Shown: positions 11,119-23,319, counted from the first letter of the stretch. The stretch: DNA of 60,000 nt from Bolinopsis microptera (GCF_026151205.1 NC_087080.1:2213096-2273095), one strand, 5' to 3'. Numbers and translations are program-made. The notes: generated from the letters alone by a model not told the origin.

Positions 11119-11489
11119 AAAATATATTTTATCTAGATAAACAAATAACTATTTTTAACGAATTATTGGAGATAATTATCGGTTACAATTATCGGGGTGG
11201 ATAGCTTAGGTGGAATGGCACCTGAAGCCAAGCGTTTCACAGGTGGCTTGCTGTGTTGATAGCCACCAAGACGAAAGAGGACTACAGCCAGGAAATGTGT
11301 AACATCAGGACACGCCTGAATATGGATATTATGAGGAGGTATATATGTGGGAAGGCAAAGAAGGCATAGACCGCCCCTATGTCCAATGTCTCCTTCAATC
11401 TGATACCTGAGGAGGAGAGCCACGATTTAATTTATTGTATATATACTGTTTGCCCTCATGTCTGCTAAGTATGGGAGGAGTGCAGCTGT

Positions 11490-11745
11490 CAAATGATAAT
11501 AGCATCATCCTCTGCAAATTGGATTACTGCAACGCCCTTTATTTTAGAATTAGTGACTACCTCATCCAACTGCAACTTGTCCAGAATGCTGCTGCTAAAG
11601 CTATAGTGGAACTTTACAAACATGATCACCTAGGAGATACTCTGAAAATCTTCATTGGCTGCCTATCCGTTACAGAATCCAAAAGTCACTAATTCTTGTT
11701 TTTAAATGTCTTAATGGTATGGGACCGGATTATTTAAGGGGGCCG
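11490..11745 (+). pseudogene. LINE reverse transcriptase C-terminal relic (second family)
   Basis: Reads KLDYCNALYF, then LQLVQNAAAKAI, and after a frameshift near 11655 LHWLPIRYRIQKSLILVFKC followed by LNGMGPDYL. This order (LDYCNALY, QLVQNAAAR, LHWLPV-R-RI, K-LNG-AP-YL) is the widespread C-terminal region of many animal LINE reverse transcriptases and differs from the family at 1-4740. Truncated at both ends. Confidence 0.85.
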
Positions 11746-11967
11746 GAGGGACTTCATCAAAATTCTCTCGAAATTGATTTTATAGTTGTTTCTGATAGAG
11801 GGGAGTGATATCTATCAGCTGCTTTTGGTCCCATGGAAAAATATTGTTCATAGCAAAATTATCGCCAGTCAAAGGTCAGCGCTTATGTGTAATTATATTG
11901 CGCGAGCAATTTTCAATCGCGTGCCCTGAAAATTGAGTCTAAAAATCTATCTTCTCCTACAATTTTT

Positions 11968-12197
11968 GAGCAATCACCCTGAAACTTTCAGGATATGTTC
12001 TAGGGATCATTTAAAAGAGATCAATCGAGCCGAATTTTGAGATAGGCCTTAGAAAAATTTTTATTCAATTTTGAAAATCTTGGACCTCATTGAAAATTGA
12101 ATAAAAATTTTTCTAAGGCCTATCTCAAAATTCGGCTCGATTGATCTCTTCTAAATGATCCCTAGAACATATCCTGAAAGTTTCAGGGTGATTGCTC
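11968..12197. repeat. Near-perfect 230-bp hairpin
   Basis: The left arm from GAGCAATCACCCTGAAA is repeated in reverse complement up to TTTCAGGGTGATTGCTC, with arms of about 105 bp and a loop of about 20 bp centred near 12082. Only a few mismatches are visible. It sits next to a motif (GGGGGCCGGAGGG with ATCTATCAGCTGCTTTTGGTCC, 11739-11833) that recurs in similar form at about 49976-50062, so it may be part of a fold-back transposon. Flanked on the right by a LINE relic. Confidence 0.85.
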
Positions 12198-12214
12198 AAA
12201 AAATCACCCTGAAA

Positions 12215-12412
12215 AAAAAATGTTTATGGTCTAATTTCTGCATACCATATGGTCTAGTACGTGCACATGTTGCTTGTTTATCTAAATATGAGTCGAGATC
12301 ACCAAAAAGGATCCTTATACAGTGCTTCTGTGTGATAAAAAGACAATCATTGGACTGTTCTTTGAGGACAACACCCCAAACACTTATACCATAACTGAGA
12401 TGTGATTCGAAA
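12215..12412 (-). pseudogene. LINE ORF2 fragment, same family as 1-4740
   Basis: On the minus strand: LFESHLSYGISVWG, then HCIRILFGDLDSYLDK and CARTRPYGMQKLDHKHF. This matches the post-RT region of the intact element (LFESHLSYCITVWG, LFGDREAYLDKF, CARARPFGNQNLNKKFF). Truncated at both ends, with the hairpin repeat abutting its 3' side. Confidence 0.88.
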
Positions 12413-12578
12413 AGCCATGGACATATTGGACATTCTCAAATTATTTGTTATATAGTAGTGTTGAAAGTATTAAAACATAATAATGATTTAATTCCTATTT
12501 TGATAGTACTTAAAAGCCACGCTAAGAGATATTTAACAGAATTTACCAATACTCAGTTTTAGCTTGCATGTACATTGA

Positions 12579-15500
12579 ATGACTACGCCAGTAACCCTGT
12601 ATGTGTATGACCTCAGTAATGGACTCGCCAAAACTATTTCACCTTTTATCTTGGGCAGGTAAGTTGCTAATATGGTATTCTTTTATTGAACTATGATATC
12701 AATCATGTTAAGGGTATCTGACAAACTGACACCAAGATTAATGTTAGAAAGAAATAAGCTTATTAAATTTAACATTACATTAACTAAACTTACCTACATT
12801 GTTGCAGTTATTGAAATAACTTTGTTTGTAAGCCCTCTGCAGGAGCGCACTATTTTCAGACGTATAGAAGGACTATGGCACACTGCAATAGTGGTCTATG
12901 GTAACGAGTATTTCTTTGGAGGACACGGAATAGCTTGTTGTGTTCCGGGGACTACGCAGCTTGGTGCGCCTTTAAAACAGGAACTTCTGGGCTTAACAGC
13001 TGTTACTCAGGTGAGCAGTGAAAGACAATTATTGTTTCTAAGTCAGAGCTTTGAGCAACCAAAACTTGTATTATTCTCTATTGGGTGATTTTTTAGTTCC
13101 GTATTGAACTTTTTTACCATTTACCAATCCACTTTTTAGGGCAGTTCTTTTATATCACATAGTGCGTTCCATGTCAAGTAAATTTTAAGTTCTACAATTT
13201 CAGGAGGTATTTGAAGACTACCTCATAGGACACAGCAACTCAAAGTTCCATGGTTCTTCTTATAATCTGCTGGAGAACAACTGCAACAATTTTAGGTTTC
13301 AAAATTTAGCTATATCCAATAACAAACATAGGGGCAGATGTGGACGAGGTGGCCGAGTGGTTAAGGCGATGGACTGCTAATCCATTGGGCAATGCCCGCG
13401 TGGGTTCGAATCCCATCCTCGTCGAATTTTAACAAAAATGTTTTACAAATTATCTATATAATTACAGAAAATAAATTTCAAAAGTTTAGTTCGAGAAGTT
13501 ATTTTAGATTTTATCGAAATGCAATTTAAGATACACCAAACTTTTACTTTTACGGTAGTATTGCGTATTATATTATAATAAAAATTATATATATTATAAT
13601 AATATTTATTTTAGTGACGAGGTTGCTAAGTTTCTAGTGGGAGCAGGAATAGACAAGGACATAGTGTCCCTACCACAACGTGTCCTCTCCAGCCCTCTAG
13701 GACCTCTACTCAAGTTAGTTTACTGTACTCATCTCCTTAAGTTGTGCAAGTGTTCCCTACTAATAGTTACTGGAACTTAGCTCAGTACTATTAAGTGAAG
13801 TCAATTGGGGTTGTTCGCATATTACGTAATCACTTTTCGGCCAGTTGTTTACTCTTTCCCCTCCGTAATCAATTTTACACATATAATATACAATAGATAA
13901 TAGATATTGTGTTAAAATTACGCTTGCGTTATTATTCAGAAACCCCCCCGTGATTACGTAATATTATGTGAACGACTGGGAGACCCGAACATTATTTAGA
14001 AATGCAGACTTGGCCTCCTCGGAAGTTGAGCGGCCCGGGTGATCCATAACGACCAAACATTCCTCATTACAATCCTCATGCCACCAGACATGCCACCAGA
14101 CATGCCACCAGACATGCACCCAGACATGCACCCAGACATACCTCCAAACATGCAACCAGACAATCCACCAAACATGCAACTAAACATACCACCAAACATG
14201 CAACCAGACATGCAACCAGACATACCACCAAACATGCAACCGAACATGCACCCAGACATACCTCCAAACATGCAACCAGACAATCCACCAAACATGCTAC
14301 TAAACATATCACCAAACATGCAACCAGACATGCAACCAGACATACCACCAAACATGCAACCAAACATGCAACCAAACATGCAACCAAACAAACCACCAAA
14401 CATTCAACTAAACATACCACCAAACATGCAACTAAACATACCACCAAACATGCAACCAGACATACAACCAGACATGCAACCAAACATGCAACCAAACAAT
14501 CCACCAAACATGCATCAAAATATACCAGCAAACATGCAACCAAATATGAAACAGTTCATTCTAAGAAGATAATTAGTACTGAACCCACCTGTGATGTATA
14601 TAATATATAATTACGATAAAAACGATGTTTCCAACAATATGATAATTTGAATTGTAAGAGCCGGGTTGTTTTCCATGTGGCTTTAAGTGTGGTCTATCTG
14701 ACCAGCTTAATATAGAGGGTTGTGTAAATATTCTAACACGGTATAAAAAATTTGTAAAGAACTTATTTTCGTTGCTCCGAATAATGTGAAGTTAAATCAC
14801 ACAAGAGCATACATGATAACACTGCGATATTTGTAGCGCATTGACCCGTTGAGATTTAAATTATCCCAAGTTCCTACAGTATAGATCTACATTAATAGCA
14901 TGAATTCTACATCCGAAATACATTATATTATAATATCTTGCTTAACAAGGTCTGACCTTAAGAGCGCAAATCATTATTCATTCTCGCATATTAATAGTGC
15001 ATAATATCATAATATCTCGATCATTAATTAATGTAGTATACATAATAAATGTTATGTTATATAACCGCGGCAATATAATACTACGTGTATTAACATCCAA
15101 TGCTGCTAATACTTCTAACATTCTAAGCGGCCACTATTATAATTGTCTAGCTCAATAGATCAACACCGCTCTAAGGGCCCGTTCACATTATATTACGTAA
15201 TAACTTGTTGGCCAATTCCCCCCTCCCGCTCTGTTATCAGTTTTACACAAAGCTACTGTGTTAAAATTACTCTAGCGTAATCATTTGGAACCCTCCCTCA
15301 GTGATTACGTAATATGAACGAACCTTAACTAAACTCTAACTAAACTCTAACTAAACTCTAACTAAACTCTAACTAAACTCTTACTAAACTCTAACTAAAC
15401 TCTAACTAAACTCTACCTAAACTCTAACTAAACTCTAACTAAACTCTAACTAAACTCTAACTAAACTCTAACTAAACTCTAACTAAACTCTAACTAAACT

Positions 15501-18500
15501 CTAACTAAACTCTACATAAACTCTAACGAACCTTAACTAAACTCTAACTAAACTCTAACTAAACTCTAACTAAACTCTAACTAAACTCTAACTAAACTAT
15601 AACTAAACTCTAACTAAACTCTAACTAAACTCCAACTAAACTCTAACGAAACTCTAACCAAACTCTAACCAAACTCTAACCACACTTTAACCAAACTCTA
15701 ACCAAACTCTTACCAAACTCTAACCAAACTTTAACCAAACTATAACTAAACTATAACTAAACTATAACTAAACTATAACTAAACTATAACTAAACTATAA
15801 CTAAACTATAACTAAACTATAACTAAACTATAACTAAACTATAACTAAACTATAACTAAACTATAACTAAACTATAAGTAAACTATAACTAAACTATAAC
15901 TAAACTATAACTAAACTATAACTAAACTATAACTAAACTATAACTAAACTCTAACTAAACTCTAACTAAACTCTAACTAAACTCTAACTAAACTCTAACT
16001 AAACTCTAACTAAACTCTAACTAAACTCTAACTAAACTCTAACTAAACTCTAACTAAACTCTATCTCTCAGAGGGCACCTGGAGAAGATGAGTAACGTGG
16101 CCCCAACAGACTCCAGGAACCTCACTAAAACCACCACCAGCCCGCCAAGTAACGGCCACTGCTCCCAGGGCCAGGGTAGTAATGCTGCTATTAACTCGTG
16201 GGAGGGCTCCACTTCACTCTACTTCCCCTGTTTCTCTCCTGTACAGCTTACTTCTGAGGATGTAGCTGCTCTCAAGGAGGCTAGTTTGCAGTTTTTATTT
16301 AATTTGTTGAGTTTATATTTAGTTTATATTTAGTTTATATTTAGTTTATATCTAATCTTCAGTCATGATGAAAATCAGAGAATTTATCTGGTGTTAATTT
16401 AGGATTTATTTGATGAATTTATCGCATTGTCAAGTAATTTCTTGTTATTTCTTGTGATTTTAGTCATCTATTCATGTAAGTACGAATAATAAGGAGATAA
16501 CAAACTGTATTTAATTTAATTTAGTTAAAGAAAGAAAAGTACAATATTAACACGGAATACTCTACAATGCAGTGCTATTTTTATTTTAAGTGAAAATTAA
16601 AACGATATTTTTTAACAGAAAGGATCATGTAAATTAGTAATGAAATGGCTGCGTTTAAAAGTATGCCATTTTGAATTGTTAGTGAGCATTCAAAGAACGT
16701 TTTCGAATTCAAAACCAAATTATCATAGATCTATTACACTACTAAAGTTTAAATCACGCAAGCCGAATAAAGAACCGGGGGATATCAAAAGCACTTGGTT
16801 TTATACAAGGGTATTTTAGCCTTATGTGAATCAATAAAATTGTGATCGTTGGACTCGGAGGATTGAGAAAATTCTTGACGCCTTCTTTTTAGGTGGTTTC
16901 GATGTTATAGGAATTAGGACGTCAGTGTAACTTCTAAAAGGATGCTGTAAGAAGAAGCCAAAAACGCACGAATCATACAATTTTTTAAGTTGTCATTTTT
17001 CATAATTCGAAAGTTGGGGCTAAATCTATGCAAAGGGGTCTTATGGAAAGGAAGGACGTTTTGAAAAATAAATAGAAAAACTTGGCTTACGTAACATTGA
17101 AAATTTAAACGATCTCTAAAACAACAACAACCAAAAATACCAAACAAGTTTATTCGATCCTAGTCTCCCCCTCCTCTACCTGAAGCCACTCCGATTTTAC
17201 ATCAGTTTGAGTTCCTTTATCAAAGTACAGTGTTATGATTGACGCAGAATTCCTGTCGAGATGACGAATCGTCACAAATTCTACGATCGCGATTAGACAA
17301 AAACCAGTACGAAAAATGAGGCGAGCAGTATGGCGGTAGTGAATCCCATTGGTGTCTGTGCTCCGGCTTTTTGTGGGGCGGCGTCTCCGCTGTCATCTTC
17401 TCCGCTGTCATCTTCTCCGCTGTCATCTCCACCGTTCCCGTTCACGTAACTGAAGGAAATAAGGGATTATTTGGAGAATTGCAACAATTAATGGTATCGC
17501 TCAACTTCGTAATTTAATTAATTAAGAAGTTTGTCTATATTTGGGTTAAACTTACTTTACGTTGTTTAATATAATATATTGCCAAGTTATCAATTTCGAA
17601 ACCATGACTCGATCAATGTAAAAATGTAAAAGTAAAAACTTTGTTCGTCAGATATTACATCACCTAGAAATTTCTAATTTCTCTAAAAAAGGAGTGATAA
17701 TATAAAAAACGTAAGCAAACGTGAAACAAAGAATGAAGCACAAACCTCGGTGGTTCATCAGATGGAACGCCAGTATTAACCGCTTTATCCTCCTCCGTGC
17801 CAGCCTCTACTTCAGCTACAGGTACCGCAGCATCCTCCTCAGGTTTCTCAACAACCACCACTCTGTTGTGATGCCTCATGTTCCTCTTCTCCATCTCCTC
17901 CACCTCAAACTCTACACCGCACACCGTGCTGACTGCCACCAAACATACCACCAAAACCAGAACTTTCATCGCACTCAGCAAGGGATAGATCGTGTAACAA
18001 GGGTATTCAACTATAGCACGCGCACAGGTCAAAGAGTTAATCTACAGTACAACTTAGCAACGAAACAAAGGATACCAACTTGGAAATGGCTACGCGACTA
18101 AAGTGACTGTGTCTTATGTGTGTTGTTCCCTCGCAGAATTGTACAGTGGTGAAACAATAAAGTTCCAAATATCTACTCTCTGCCGTGTGTGTAGGTTGCG
18201 AAATGTTGGAAATACTGCGATTTCTAACAATTGAAAGTGTAAAGGGGGAATTGACACTTTTTACGGAGAATCTAACGTTGCATCATTAAAGTTGTGCCTG
18301 ACTAAAGAGCGAAGTATTGAATCACAGTTCCCCAGCTCTAATTGGTTCGAATATTTTTAATTTTACACAGTACTCGAATGTGGGATCTTCAATCACTGTA
18401 GCCACACGGGAAATTTTGTTGACGTTTCAATGTATTGAGCAAGACGTGTCCCCTCCCTTCAATGGTTATCAAGTACCTAATAACCTATTATCAATAGCAA

Positions 18501-21500
18501 ATATCGGCACTTTCATATGCGACAAAGTGTATCATAGAGGTATACTACCAACATTTAGTAAAATACCAACTCTAGTGTCTCACGGTTACTATGGTTACAA
18601 GGTTACTACGTCATTGTGACGTCATTGTGACGTCACACTTTCACGTATTGCTTTATTTCAGATTGATCCAGCTCTCCCAGCAACTATAACACACGGTCCC
18701 CTCTCAGCGGAGGATTTGGTGCTTATCTGCAAGCTTTACCAGACGAACAGGCTCGTTTTCGTGCGAACTGCCGCTCTTCTAGCACACAAATCAGGTTTGG
18801 TTTGTTGTACGTGTTTGATGATGCGAGTGACAAATTGGGCGTGTTAAAACTTTAGCTAGAGGATTGGTACTTTAATCAACATGAAATAATGTTGAGAAAC
18901 TATTGGACGGATAGAGGTTATATGGATGAGCTATGAGACGTTAGATAATGAATAGTTTTATGAAGGAGTATGTTAGACTCGTGATCCGGATATCGTAGAA
19001 ATACTCAATTTTGAACAAACAGTCTCTGGTTAATAAGTGATCGTTCACGTTACCCCTCACCAGGGTTTATAACACTAGCGCTAGCGGACCAGCAACATAC
19101 TAAAACATTACCCCTCACCAGGGTTTATAAGATTAGCGCTAGCGGACCAGAAACATACTAAAACATTACCCCTCACCAGGGTTTATAAGATTAGCGCTAG
19201 CGGACCAGCAACATACTAAAACATTACCCCTAACCAGGGTTTATAAGATTAGCGCTAGCGGACCAGCAACATACTAAAACATTACCCCTCACCAGGGTTT
19301 ATAAGATTAGCGCTAGCGGACCAGCAACATACTAAAACATTACCCCTCACCAGGGTTTATAAGATTAGCGCTAGCGGACCAGCAACATACTAAAACATTA
19401 CCCCTCACCAGGGTTTATAAGATTAGCGCTAGCGGACCAGAAACATACTAAAACATTACCCCTCACCAGGGTTTATAAGATTAGCGCTAGCGGACCAGCA
19501 ACATACTAAAACATTACCCCTCACCAGGGTTTATAAGATTAGCGCTAGCGGACCAGAAACATACTAAAACATTACCCCTCACCAGAGTTTATAAGATTAG
19601 CGCTAGCGGACCAGCAACATACTAAAACATTACCCCTCACCAGGGTTTATAAGATTAGCGCTAACGGACCAGCAACATACTAAAACATTACCCCTCATTA
19701 CCCCTCACCAGGGTTTATAAGATTAGCACTAGCGGACCAGCAGCTGTACAAGTTAATAAAGGAGTGCTGTGTAGGGGGAGGCGAGGAGAAGGAGTTGAAT
19801 AACGCCAGCGAGATTCTCTGCAACAACTTCTTATCAGGTTCCTGTTGTAATATATTGTCGTTAACTATTCTATTATATAATGTACCTTACCCGACTTTAT
19901 TTGTTCGAAATTATGTCCGTTCACGCAATGTTCAGTCAAATAACTTCCGATAAGGTAGTTGCTGCTTCTTTCTTTACGGTTATACCTGAATAGTGAATAG
20001 TTCATATTCAAGTGTGTTTCTGGTTGAGTTTCTGCTTTTGTGTGTAAATACAGGTGGTATTTATTAAGATTATTCAAGTTAAGTTGTGTTGCCCTAAACT
20101 AGTCCTAATCTACGTGTGTATGTGTAGCTCTAATTGTAGCTCTAATTTCAATTAGCGAGCTCCCTAATCAGTTGTTGAATTGGTGATCAGCGGTCACCTA
20201 GCCCGTAAGTACCTGTTAGCGTACGTGGTGTTATACTCTTACATAGTGAGAGTATTATATATATACATAACTAATACCACGTGATCTAGTCTAGACACAC
20301 TGTCTGTAGCAGACTGAGACTAAGAACCGAGTAGGTAGTATTTCCATTACCGGACTGAAAATGAATCCTGTGGCCGGACTGGACCTGGTGTCTAGCAAGG
20401 TAGCCCAACTGTGGAACCTAGCAAGGTAGCCCAACTGTGGAACCTAGCAAGGTAGCCCAACTGTGGAACCTAGCAAGGTAGCCCAACTGTGGAACCGAAG
20501 CAGTTGGAAGCAAAGGTTTGTAGCCGGAAACCATATTTCCGGTCGGTTCCCAAATCTAGACCCACGCGGTATGTATTATAATTGTATAAATTTGCTAATT
20601 AATTCTCACATTTGTCAGGAATGAACCAGATTGACAGATCTGAGGGTGAGCTGATTAATATAGTGACTGTTAGGATAGCAAAGAACACTCTTGTCGACGC
20701 TACTGTTCCCTGTGCTAGGTACGAGTTTATATGTTTCTTTGGGGAAATTTTAGTCTCCCTTTTAATAATTAAACTAGATAATTTGTTGCAAATAATATTG
20801 AGATCAAACTATCGATCTACAGACAGTCAAACATGTTGCAAGATGACAAACATGTTACATGTTGCTTGAGGCGTCATCTTCACTCTTCAGTGACATTAGT
20901 CTCAAATTATTTGTGATATAGTTTAAAGTATTGAAACCTTCATGTATAGAAAGAAAACAACAATTTTATTTAGTATCAATTAAAGCACACAAAAATATAT
21001 TTCATATATATTATATATAACTAGCACGAACTTTAGATCAGATATCTTAGGGGACTTGGAGTAGCAAGAGATTGACTAGACTTGGTATATAACTTTTACA
21101 AAGATACGTTGAGAAGAATCCAGGGTGATACAGGATCGGAGAGTGCAGACCAGAAGTTTACGCACCCACCTTTGCCTCCTGAGTTCTTGGTTGGATAGAA
21201 ATTTATGCAAACTTGGTCGTTTATACTCCAAGTCCCTTTCTTAAAAGAAGTAGTATTAACTATGTCTAGAGTTAGCTTCGTTCAATAATAACAATATCAA
21301 TATAATCAATATCAATATCAGATAAACCTACCGAATAAATTATTAAATATCAATTAATTCATTCCGATAAAAATTTTTATAAATTTAGATGTTTAACTTA
21401 TCTAAAAACATTACAACAAATGGTTAAAAAGCGCCCAAAATCGATTTGAAAGATTTTCTGTCTATAGTACAATCATGATAGTAATAGTAAGTGTGTGCCG

Positions 21501-22329
21501 CTGGCTGCAATTAGATTTGATTACTGCAATTTGAAATTGTTTGGAGTCCAAGTATCTTTTAAGTCAGCTGCCTGTGCTTGTATTAATAGTGCTTTGGTTC
21601 TCAGTTTTATCAAGCTAATGGACGTTTCTAAGCAATTGCTTGAAGTTAAAATTTTTCTATGAACAGCGTTCCAAAGCTTGGCTGCATTAAACATATATAT
21701 ATTTAATTATTATAACAATGATCACATCATTGAATGAGATATTGTCATATCGTAGAGACCACGTGAATTATAGAGGCCGCATGGGGGCAATACTTACAAT
21801 TATCCACTATTAGTACGGGAGATATGTATAAGATGTATCTGTAACCATCTGTAAACATTTTTAATAAGATCGTTTCTCAAAGTTCTTAAGAGCCTATTGG
21901 ACCAAACTACGTTGAGAAAAGATCTTCTTACAATTTTTCAAAGACGGCTCTAGATCTCAAAAAACTATAGATCTCCAAAACTATATACAATAGAGATGAT
22001 TAGCAACAACAACCAACTAATTACGACCGTATTCTCTCAGGACGGCATACAATTTAGCCGGGAGTCCCCTAACAGAGGACCAGATCCTAGAGATCGGAGG
22101 AGCTCTAATCTTCTCCCTCCCGGACACCACGGACAAGTTGAGTAATGTTAACGGGGACGCTGTATCAACCTTCGATCTGTTGTTGAAGTCCCTGTATCTG
22201 TTGATGATCAAGAACAGACAAGTTGCAGACTTGTGTAGTGCTATGGATAAGGACATTGCTATTTTTAGGAGTGTTCCCCAGCTGCTGGGTATTGTTGGGA
22301 AGATTCTAGAGATTCAGAGATCGGGCTGA
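12579..22329 (+). CDS. DESI1-like PPPDE isopeptidase fused to a PUL-like domain (9 exons)
   Basis: Exons by splice consensus and phase: 12579-12658, 12860-13010, 13204-13295, 13615-13713, 16072-16261 (3' end least certain), 18662-18794, 19733-19837, 20619-20718, 22041-22329; total 412 codons. Exons 1-4 match desumoylating isopeptidase 1: TLYVYDLSNGLAKTISPFIL, catalytic His in LEG-type motif IEGLWHTAIVVYG, FFGGHGIACC-PG-T-LG, and catalytic Cys in NLLENNCNNF, then EVAKFLVGAGI. PPPDE proteins are Cys/His thiol isopeptidases acting on SUMO or ubiquitin conjugates or as depalmitoylases. Exons 6-9 are helical and resemble the PUL domain of PLAA/Ufd3 (TAYNLAGSPLTEDQ, IEG-like C-terminal helices), which binds Cdc48/p97; PPPDE-PUL combinations are known in other eukaryotes. 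Exon 5 is a low-complexity Ser/Thr/Asn linker. Minisatellites occupy introns 4 and 6. Confidence 0.75.
13343..13424 (+). tRNA. tRNA-Ser (anticodon GCT)
   Basis: 82 nt with acceptor stem GACGAGG/CCTCGTC, A box TGGCCGAGTGG (13350-13360), anticodon GCT (13376-13378), long variable arm GGGCAATGCCC as in class II tRNAs, and B box GGTTCGAATCC (13403-13413). A T run follows within ten bases, suitable as an RNA polymerase III terminator. It reads serine AGC/AGT codons. It lies in intron 3 of the DESI1-like gene, same strand. Confidence 0.97.
13806..13978. mobile_element. ACGTAAT-type MITE, copy 1
   Basis: Ends are inverted: GTTCGCATATTACGTAATCAC on the left and GTGATTACGTAATATTATGTGAAC on the right. 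About 170 bp, no ORF. Two further copies are at 15180-15326 and 52397-52510. Lies in intron 4 of the DESI1-PUL gene. Confidence 0.8.
14075..14560. repeat. 12-bp minisatellite (ATGCAACCAGAC-like)
   Basis: Units of the form ATGCAACCAAAC / ATACCACCAAAC repeat about 40 times. Because the unit is a multiple of three, all three usable frames stay open and give long Pro-Asn-Met or Cys-Met-Gly ORFs; these are repeat artefacts. In intron 4 of the DESI1-PUL gene. Confidence 0.9.
15180..15326. mobile_element. ACGTAAT-type MITE, copy 2
   Basis: Left end CGTTCACATTATATTACGTAAT and right end GTGATTACGTAATATGAACG are inverted copies. About 145 bp and immediately followed by the 11-bp satellite. The preceding 14580-15180 is AT-rich without recognisable features. 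Confidence 0.8.
15326..16061. repeat. 11-bp satellite (TAACTAAACTC) ending at a splice acceptor
   Basis: About 65 copies of TAACTAAACTC, with a block of TAACTAAACTA variants around 15735-15945 and a few ACCAAACTC variants. The last copy runs directly into TATCTCTCAG, the acceptor of exon 5 at 16072. Pyrimidine-rich C and T positions in each unit resemble branchpoint (CTAAC) plus tract elements. Confidence 0.95.
17293..17969 (-). CDS. Small secreted or GPI-anchored acidic protein (2 exons), nested gene
   Basis: Exon 1 17969-17746, exon 2 17449-17293; phases agree and give 126 residues. The start MKVLVLVVCLVAVSTVCG is a clear signal peptide. The body is acidic and low in Cys (EFEVEEMEKRN, EKPEEDAAVPVAEVEAGTEE), with three GEDDS-type repeats in exon 2. 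The C-terminus GFTTAILLASFFVLVFV is hydrophobic and ends directly at the stop, as in GPI-anchor signals; a single tail-anchor helix is the alternative. I do not recognise the family. It lies wholly inside intron 5 of the DESI1-PUL gene on the opposite strand. The donor is GTTTGT, the acceptor TTCCTTCAG. Confidence 0.7.
19046..19732. repeat. 58-bp minisatellite containing the exon 7 splice acceptor
   Basis: About 12 units of ACATTACCCCTCACCAGGGTTTATAA... continuing to GCGCTAGCGGACCAGCAACATACTAAA. The genuine acceptor of exon 7 is AGCACTAG before CGGACCAGCAG at 19733, inside the last unit; every upstream unit carries the equivalent GCTAG-CGGACCAG. The unit is 58 bp, so use of a neighbouring acceptor would change the frame. 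Confidence 0.92.
20380..20505. repeat. ~27-bp direct repeat, four copies
   Basis: AGCAAGGTAGCCCAACTGTGG recurs four times in succession in intron 7 of the DESI1-PUL gene. Confidence 0.85.
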
Positions 22330-23319
22330 GAGTTGGTTTGAGTTAGGGGTGATATTTTGATTTTTGTGTTATAATATCTGAATTGGGAACTTAATGCCCA
22401 CGTGCACCCTCTGCAGGTATCAGATAATTTAAGACTGAATTTAGTTGACTATATTCTGGATATATTATATAAATATGATATAAAAGTTAGATTTGTGTTG
22501 TACTATCATAACTTTGAAATCGTTAAATGTTGATCATTTGAAAGTTTTATACTCTCAATTCAAAGAAATATGATATAACTTAGTTTACTAAATTAATTAA
22601 TTAAATTATCCGTGTGTTGCCCTAAATTTGTTAATGCCTCATTCTGCCCCCTCGCTTCTCTTCTATCCTGCTATCTCAATCAATACATAGTTTATAAAAT
22701 TACTGGAGATAATGTTACATGACCTGTTCCATAGCCTGAACCCGGATCAGATGGTGTCAAGATGCAAAAAAAAAAAGGAAAAGAAAAATATATTATATTG
22801 ACATCAGCACAGTTCGTATTTGTCGTCAGATTTAAGTTGGCTCTTATATTAGATTCGATTGTTGTTTTATGTAATGGTCGCAAAAATGGGAAAATAAGTC
22901 TCATTCTTTAGTTTGAAGTTGTAATTCTAAGTAAAATAGTTAATGTTCTTGAAGTTTATCTCGATTGTATATATTGTGCAGTGGATTCCGTATTATTTAT
23001 GAGTCGAATTTGAATAGCAAACAGTAATAGCAATTAGATTGGAGTTTCATTCTCTCGGCGAAAGTTTGATACGACTTTAAAAACAATCGGGTTTATCGTA
23101 GTACCCATTACCTATAATTAGCTCTACAAAATCTCACTAATTCTGTGTTAAAATCAATTAATTTGTAGCTCTCCACTTTCATGTTTTTACCACCTTTTGA
23201 TTATCATAACTAACTGATCATCAATAAATTAATTATCTCTTCGTCGTAATCTCAATACCGAAACATCCTAAAGATATCCTAAAATCAAACCGTACGCTCA
23301 GGTAATGCACGGCTAAAGA
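22330..23319. other. Intergenic, no gene seen
   Basis: AT-rich spacer between the DESI1-PUL stop and the first orphan gene, with an A run at 22767-22776. A possible poly(A) region is present but no classical AATAAA close to the stop was found. Nothing else is recognised. Confidence 0.55.

Noticed and set aside
13964-14572. Long ORFs on both strands with Pro-Asn-Met or Cys-Met-Gly repeats
   Set aside because: A 12-bp repeat keeps multiple frames open on both strands; the array lies in an intron of the DESI1-PUL gene.
15326-16061. Telomere repeat
   Set aside because: The 11-bp unit TAACTAAACTC is not a known telomere motif, and the array is internal, between exons of one gene.
19046-19740. 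CRISPR-like regular direct repeats
   Set aside because: Units are contiguous with no unique spacers, and the genome is eukaryotic. The array is a minisatellite on a splice site.
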